Below are positions 60,679 through 64,000 of a stretch of 64,000 bases of DNA, piece after piece. Each line of letters begins with the position of its first letter. Position 1 is the first letter of the stretch. Source of the stretch: Epiperipatus broadwayi (Eukaryota; Onychophora; Udeonychophora; Euonychophora; Peripatidae); contig JAQFVV010006353.1 of assembly GCA_028023455.1 (NCBI GenBank), forward strand, positions 2,230,001 to 2,294,000. Direction: 5' to 3'. The position numbers were made by a program, and so were the translations under genes. The notes under the pieces are model-generated. The model was not told where the DNA came from, ran no database searches, and saw nothing but the letters and a program-made list of their open reading frames with translations.

Positions 60679-60720
60679 TCCCCAGACTAGTTTCTGGCTT
60701 ATGGCCTTCATCAGTGAGGA
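60679..60720 (-). ncRNA. Hammerhead ribozyme, type I, family C (best copy)
   Basis: Read on the minus strand: stem I TCCTCA (60720-60715), core CTGATGA (60714-60708), then A, GGC-CATAA-GCC and A as stem II with an A-A closing mismatch (60707-60695). GAAA (60694-60691) follows, with its last A opening stem III ACTAGT, closed with the next five bases CTAGT. C17 is at 60685, then TGGGGA (60684-60679), which pairs with TCCTCA over six positions including one G-T. The cleavage triplet is GTC, the classical best hammerhead triplet. Other copies have AGC/GCT in stem II, a compensatory change. Confidence 0.75.
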
Positions 60721-61202
60721 GCCTCGGATCCGAGAGCACTGCACCTAGATCTTAGGATCTAATGCAACCCTCCAGCAGCCACCTTTATCTCCACTTTACT
60801 ACAAAACTATGAGTCTTAAATTGAAAACACCATAATATTTTCAATTCAAACCCATCAGCTTATATAGTCATATAGATCTGAACTCAGTTCAATACCCATA
60901 CATTTTGGTGTTATTGGCTCTTTAACAACCACAACCACCTTATCCTATTAGGCAGGATTGGTTTTAACCCTGATAGGATAGTGGTGGCTGTGGCTATTAA
61001 AGAACCAAAGACCCCAAAATGTATGGGTACTGAACTGAGTTCAGACCTTTATGACTATATAAGCTGATGGACTTGAATTGAAAATATTAAGGTGTTTTCA
61101 ATTTAAGACTCATAGTTTTGTAGTAAAGTGGAGATAAAAGGTGGTTGCTGGAGGGTTGCATTAGAACCTAAGATCTAGGTGCAGTGCTCTCAGATCCAAG
61201 GC

Positions 61203-61246
61203 TTCTCACTGACAAAGGCCATAATCCAGAAACTAGTGTGGGGATA
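61203..61246 (+). ncRNA. Hammerhead motif, family C, core mutated
   Basis: TTCTCA, CTGACAA (G8 to A), GGC-CATAA-TCC, A, GAAA, CTAGTG, TGGGGA. The cleavage C is also lost. Confidence 0.45.
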
Positions 61247-61864
61247 TTGGATGAGTAGGCACTAGATGGAAATTTTCTGCACAAGCCTTCTGGCATATAG
61301 TGAGTTTTGCATGTTTTGATAAACAAGATAATGTGATTCAAAGTTTTCCAAATATGTTTATTATCAAAAATTACAAATAGAACATCATGAAATACATATA
61401 TGCCCTTATTTTTCTCCAACTATTTTATTATTTTATATGCATGCATAATTAATCCAGTAGAAAAGATAAAACAGTTATTAAAAAGCAAATTTGAGTAATC
61501 TGTCAATCATTTATCTTAAGGCTAATCCAAATGTTAATCTTTTTCAGGGCAAATACAGTAATTAAATTGAGTCTAAATTTGGTAAATTTAATTTTTGCAG
61601 AGTGTGCTTTCAGATTGAAAAATGTTTTTGACAAATACAACTAGTTTTAACCAAATTTTTAACATAACTAAAAGAAAGAAGAAAATATAAAGTTATAGAT
61701 TTTTTTAAAAAAAAATAGAAACAAAACAAATCTTACTTTTTATATTAATTATAACATAATTTTTTTTTCTTTTCCACTGATAACATAAATTTAAATTCTT
61801 TTAAAAGCATTGCATGATTATAAATATGTTAAAATAGTAGCAATTCCCCCCCCCCCCAATAATG

Positions 61865-62165
61865 CCATATAGTGGAAGCTGTAGTAATCAATGGATGCTA
61901 AAAGATTATGCAGCACAATTCTTATTCAGTTTGTCATCTACTAGTTTCAGACTAATTTGTACTTTATAGTTTTCATAAGCTTTTGAGATATTGGATAGAA
62001 AAGCAATGACTAGAGATTATAATATGCTAGCTTCTAGCACCTGTTGATTACTAAAGCTTGCTCTAGGTGGCACTATTGGGTAAGAAGAAAATTTTACTAC
62101 TATTTTAATAGTGTGAAGTGTGTAAGCACAAAGACATGATGATCATGTGATATGTTAGTGGTTTA
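61865..62165. mobile_element. Family C remnant, strongly decayed
   Basis: 'agtggaagctgtagtaatcaatgg' (minus-type) and 'gattactaaagcttgctcta ggtggcactatt' plus 'atgatcatgtgatatgttag' (plus-type) keep the family order. The hammerhead region (61930-61990) is no longer recognisable. Confidence 0.5.
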
Positions 62166-62509
62166 TAAACATATCATTAGTTTAGCTCTATAGGTTAGTT
62201 TATTCATTAAGAAGTTTATTGCTGAAAATATTTTCCGCCTTTTGCTTTAATATCATATCATTTTTATCTCTCCTGCACATCAGCCAAATTAATTGTTTTC
62301 CCTAGCAAGACTTTTTGTAAGCTTTCATCTTTTGATTTTAGTATTAATCTGCTATTCTATATCAGAATTAAATACACTTAAATGAAAAAATTCTAAAAAA
62401 TTAATATTTAAACTTTGTAAATATTGAAAAATCGATTGTAAATGATAATAAAAGATGTCTATATAATTGAATGCTTGGTTGAGTATAATATTAATATCAT
62501 GTATATTCT

Positions 62510-62850
62510 TTACTACTTTTATAATGTTTTTTTACAACCTAATATGATAGTTTCAATTACCCCAGTAACTTTCTTCAGAAGTATATAAACATAATACAAA
62601 TACATGAACATATAATTTTACATTTTATATAAATATATATCTTATAATCATTATTTAATTATTATCTTTTTAGATATTATACATATTCTTTATTACTTTT
62701 ACAAGATCTATATCAAATGTAAATTATATGTTAATGTATATTTATATTAATGTATTTGTATTATGTTTGTTATAATTCTGAAGAAGATTGCTGGGGCAAT
62801 AAAAACTGTCATATTAAGTTGTAAAAAAGCATTGTAAAAGTAATAAAAAA
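62510..62850. repeat. Foldback repeat with motif-B near both ends
   Basis: 'tttacaacctaatatgatag ...' (62530-62610) is inverted at 62735-62825. The motif strand reads CTGAAGA with stem GTTAC-TGGG-GTAAT (62546-62580, minus) and CTGAAGA with GATTGC-TGGG-GCAAT (62778-62810, plus). The stem is kept although its sequence differs. Confidence 0.65.
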
Positions 62851-64000
62851 TATAGATGATAATATTATATGGATTTGGCAATGCAATAGGAAAGATAATT
62901 TACAATAATTCATAAAGAAGATAAAAAATGCTTGGAAAAGCATAGTAATTTTTAGAAAATAAACAAAATCTTTTTTATTTGAAATTTGTATTTAAAATGT
63001 GAATGAATAAATATCAATCCATGATAAATCAATAAAATTCTGCTTTAAGATATTGAAATTGTTTTCCAATTATTATAATATCATAAATTATCATAATATA
63101 GTATCTGCAATGATGTATTAGCTGTAAATTTTAAAAAAGTAAGGCAAGCAGGCTACCTTCATTTTTGTAGTTAACTTTATGCTAGAAGTTATTCCCTTTT
63201 ATTTTAAAAATAAAATATATTTGTAGAAAATTAGAATGTACATGATTACACAAATATTGTTTAAAAATAATCATGAATCTTAATAAACTTTGCAAAAATG
63301 TTTTTAGTTACTCCAAAAATAGTCTCAAAATAATCTCACAAATAACTGTGAAAACCCATAATAAAATAGGGAGACAATCAAAGAGAAGAAACCAGTACTA
63401 AATGTCTTTTTATTCAGCCACTATTCAATTTTAACTTTTTAATTTTTTTAAGGAATTAAAACACCATATATTAAAGAAACATCAGTTTATGAATTAAAAA
63501 AATAGCAAAATATCTCAATAGATGACTGTATAAACACAATTAAAATATATGACAGCAGCACTTTTTTGGATTTCTCCAATCAAATGCTGCTATACTGCTG
63601 ACTAAGATATTGAACTTTTCCAATGCTACTTATTATAGTTTCAGTTCCTTAGACTTTTTCTATTCTTGGAAAACTCATTTTAGTGTCAAGATATATTCAT
63701 CTTGAGGTTCTACTGTTGCCTAAATTTCTGCAATTATAAATGAAGATATTAAAATTTTATAGCTACTGGTTTAATATCAGTGCTATAAAATGAAATAGCC
63801 AAATATTCTTGGGTTCAAAACTTTAGGATGTTTTGAAATTTTAAACCATTATCTTGAATCACATGATAAAATGAATAAAATGATTGTCAGAAGGCTGCAG
63901 TGCACATTTGATTCCCTTCAAATGGTAGCCAATATTCAGAACTGGACTGTGGATCTGCTTATGAAAATTTAACAATTTGGAATTGATAAAAATTTGAATT
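62850..64000. other. AT-rich stretch, no supported gene
   Basis: Nothing recognised up to the window edge. Confidence 0.5.

Larger units (their letters stand above)
60515..61305. mobile_element. Family C inverted dimer, best preserved
   Basis: 60520-60965 is minus and 60965-61305 plus; they meet at 'ggcaggattggttttaaccctgatagga'. Arm phrases match base for base over long runs (for example 'gaactgagttcaga' and complement, 'ctttgtagtaaagtggagat' with 'ctccactttactacaaa'). The minus arm carries an intact hammerhead. Confidence 0.8.

Noticed and set aside
61168-61419. 83-codon minus-strand frame, and similar frames at 38968-39189 and 51847-52038 sharing 'SVRSLGSESTAPRS'
   Set aside because: The recurring peptide is translation of family C repeat sequence around cagatccaaggct. 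It tracks the repeat, contains stops in other copies, and shows no codon-level conservation.

Overview
The window is eukaryotic, almost certainly from an invertebrate animal. It is very AT-rich, has no dense gene content, is packed with decayed retroelements, and contains one spliced exon with invertebrate-style immunoglobulin (Ig) coding sequence. The species cannot be fixed from sequence alone. A degenerate TTAGGG-type telomere-like array, RTE-like and L1/CR1-like LINEs, Penelope-like elements and tRNA-derived SINEs are compatible with a lophotrochozoan or another large-genome invertebrate.

Layout: 1-2.2 kb is a ~155-bp satellite interrupted by a tandem pair of a ribozyme-bearing element (family A) and by two tRNA-like SINEs with visible target duplications. 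3-8 kb holds a tRNA-Gly-like relic, hAT-like ends, a foldback copy of family A and a ~104-bp minisatellite. 8-19 kb has family C, SINEs, small palindromes, a GC-richer block (14.3-16.3 kb) and a telomere-like array. 20-23 kb has a near-perfect head-to-head pair of Penelope-like 3' ends, another family A foldback and a MITE. 23.9-28.1 kb has (AAT)n tracts around a dead LINE, a 1.2-kb polypurine minisatellite and an RTE LINE tail. 31.8-38.4 kb holds a large palindrome and repeats carrying a shared motif (B). 41.7-49.9 kb has an RTE LINE nested in family A, a second Penelope inverted pair and more foldbacks. 51-62 kb has family C inverted dimers, a dead endonuclease/RT LINE (53.9-56.8 kb), the Ig exon (58.5-58.7 kb, minus strand) and SINE pairs. 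The rest is AT-rich sequence with nothing recognisable, best read as intron or intergenic DNA.

The main observation is hidden in the repeats. Family A (about ten copies) and family C (about eight copies) each carry a motif that folds as a type I hammerhead self-cleaving ribozyme: CTGATGA core, stem II, GAAA, a very short palindromic stem III, a TA or GTC cleavage site, and a matching stem I. Monomers are about 450-480 nt and occur as tandem or inverted dimers, resembling animal retrozymes, schistosome Sm-alpha SINE-like elements and the ribozymes of Penelope-like elements. A third motif (B) keeps the CTGANGA...GAAA frame with a covarying stem. No complete protein-coding gene is visible; the LINE and Penelope reading frames are broken.
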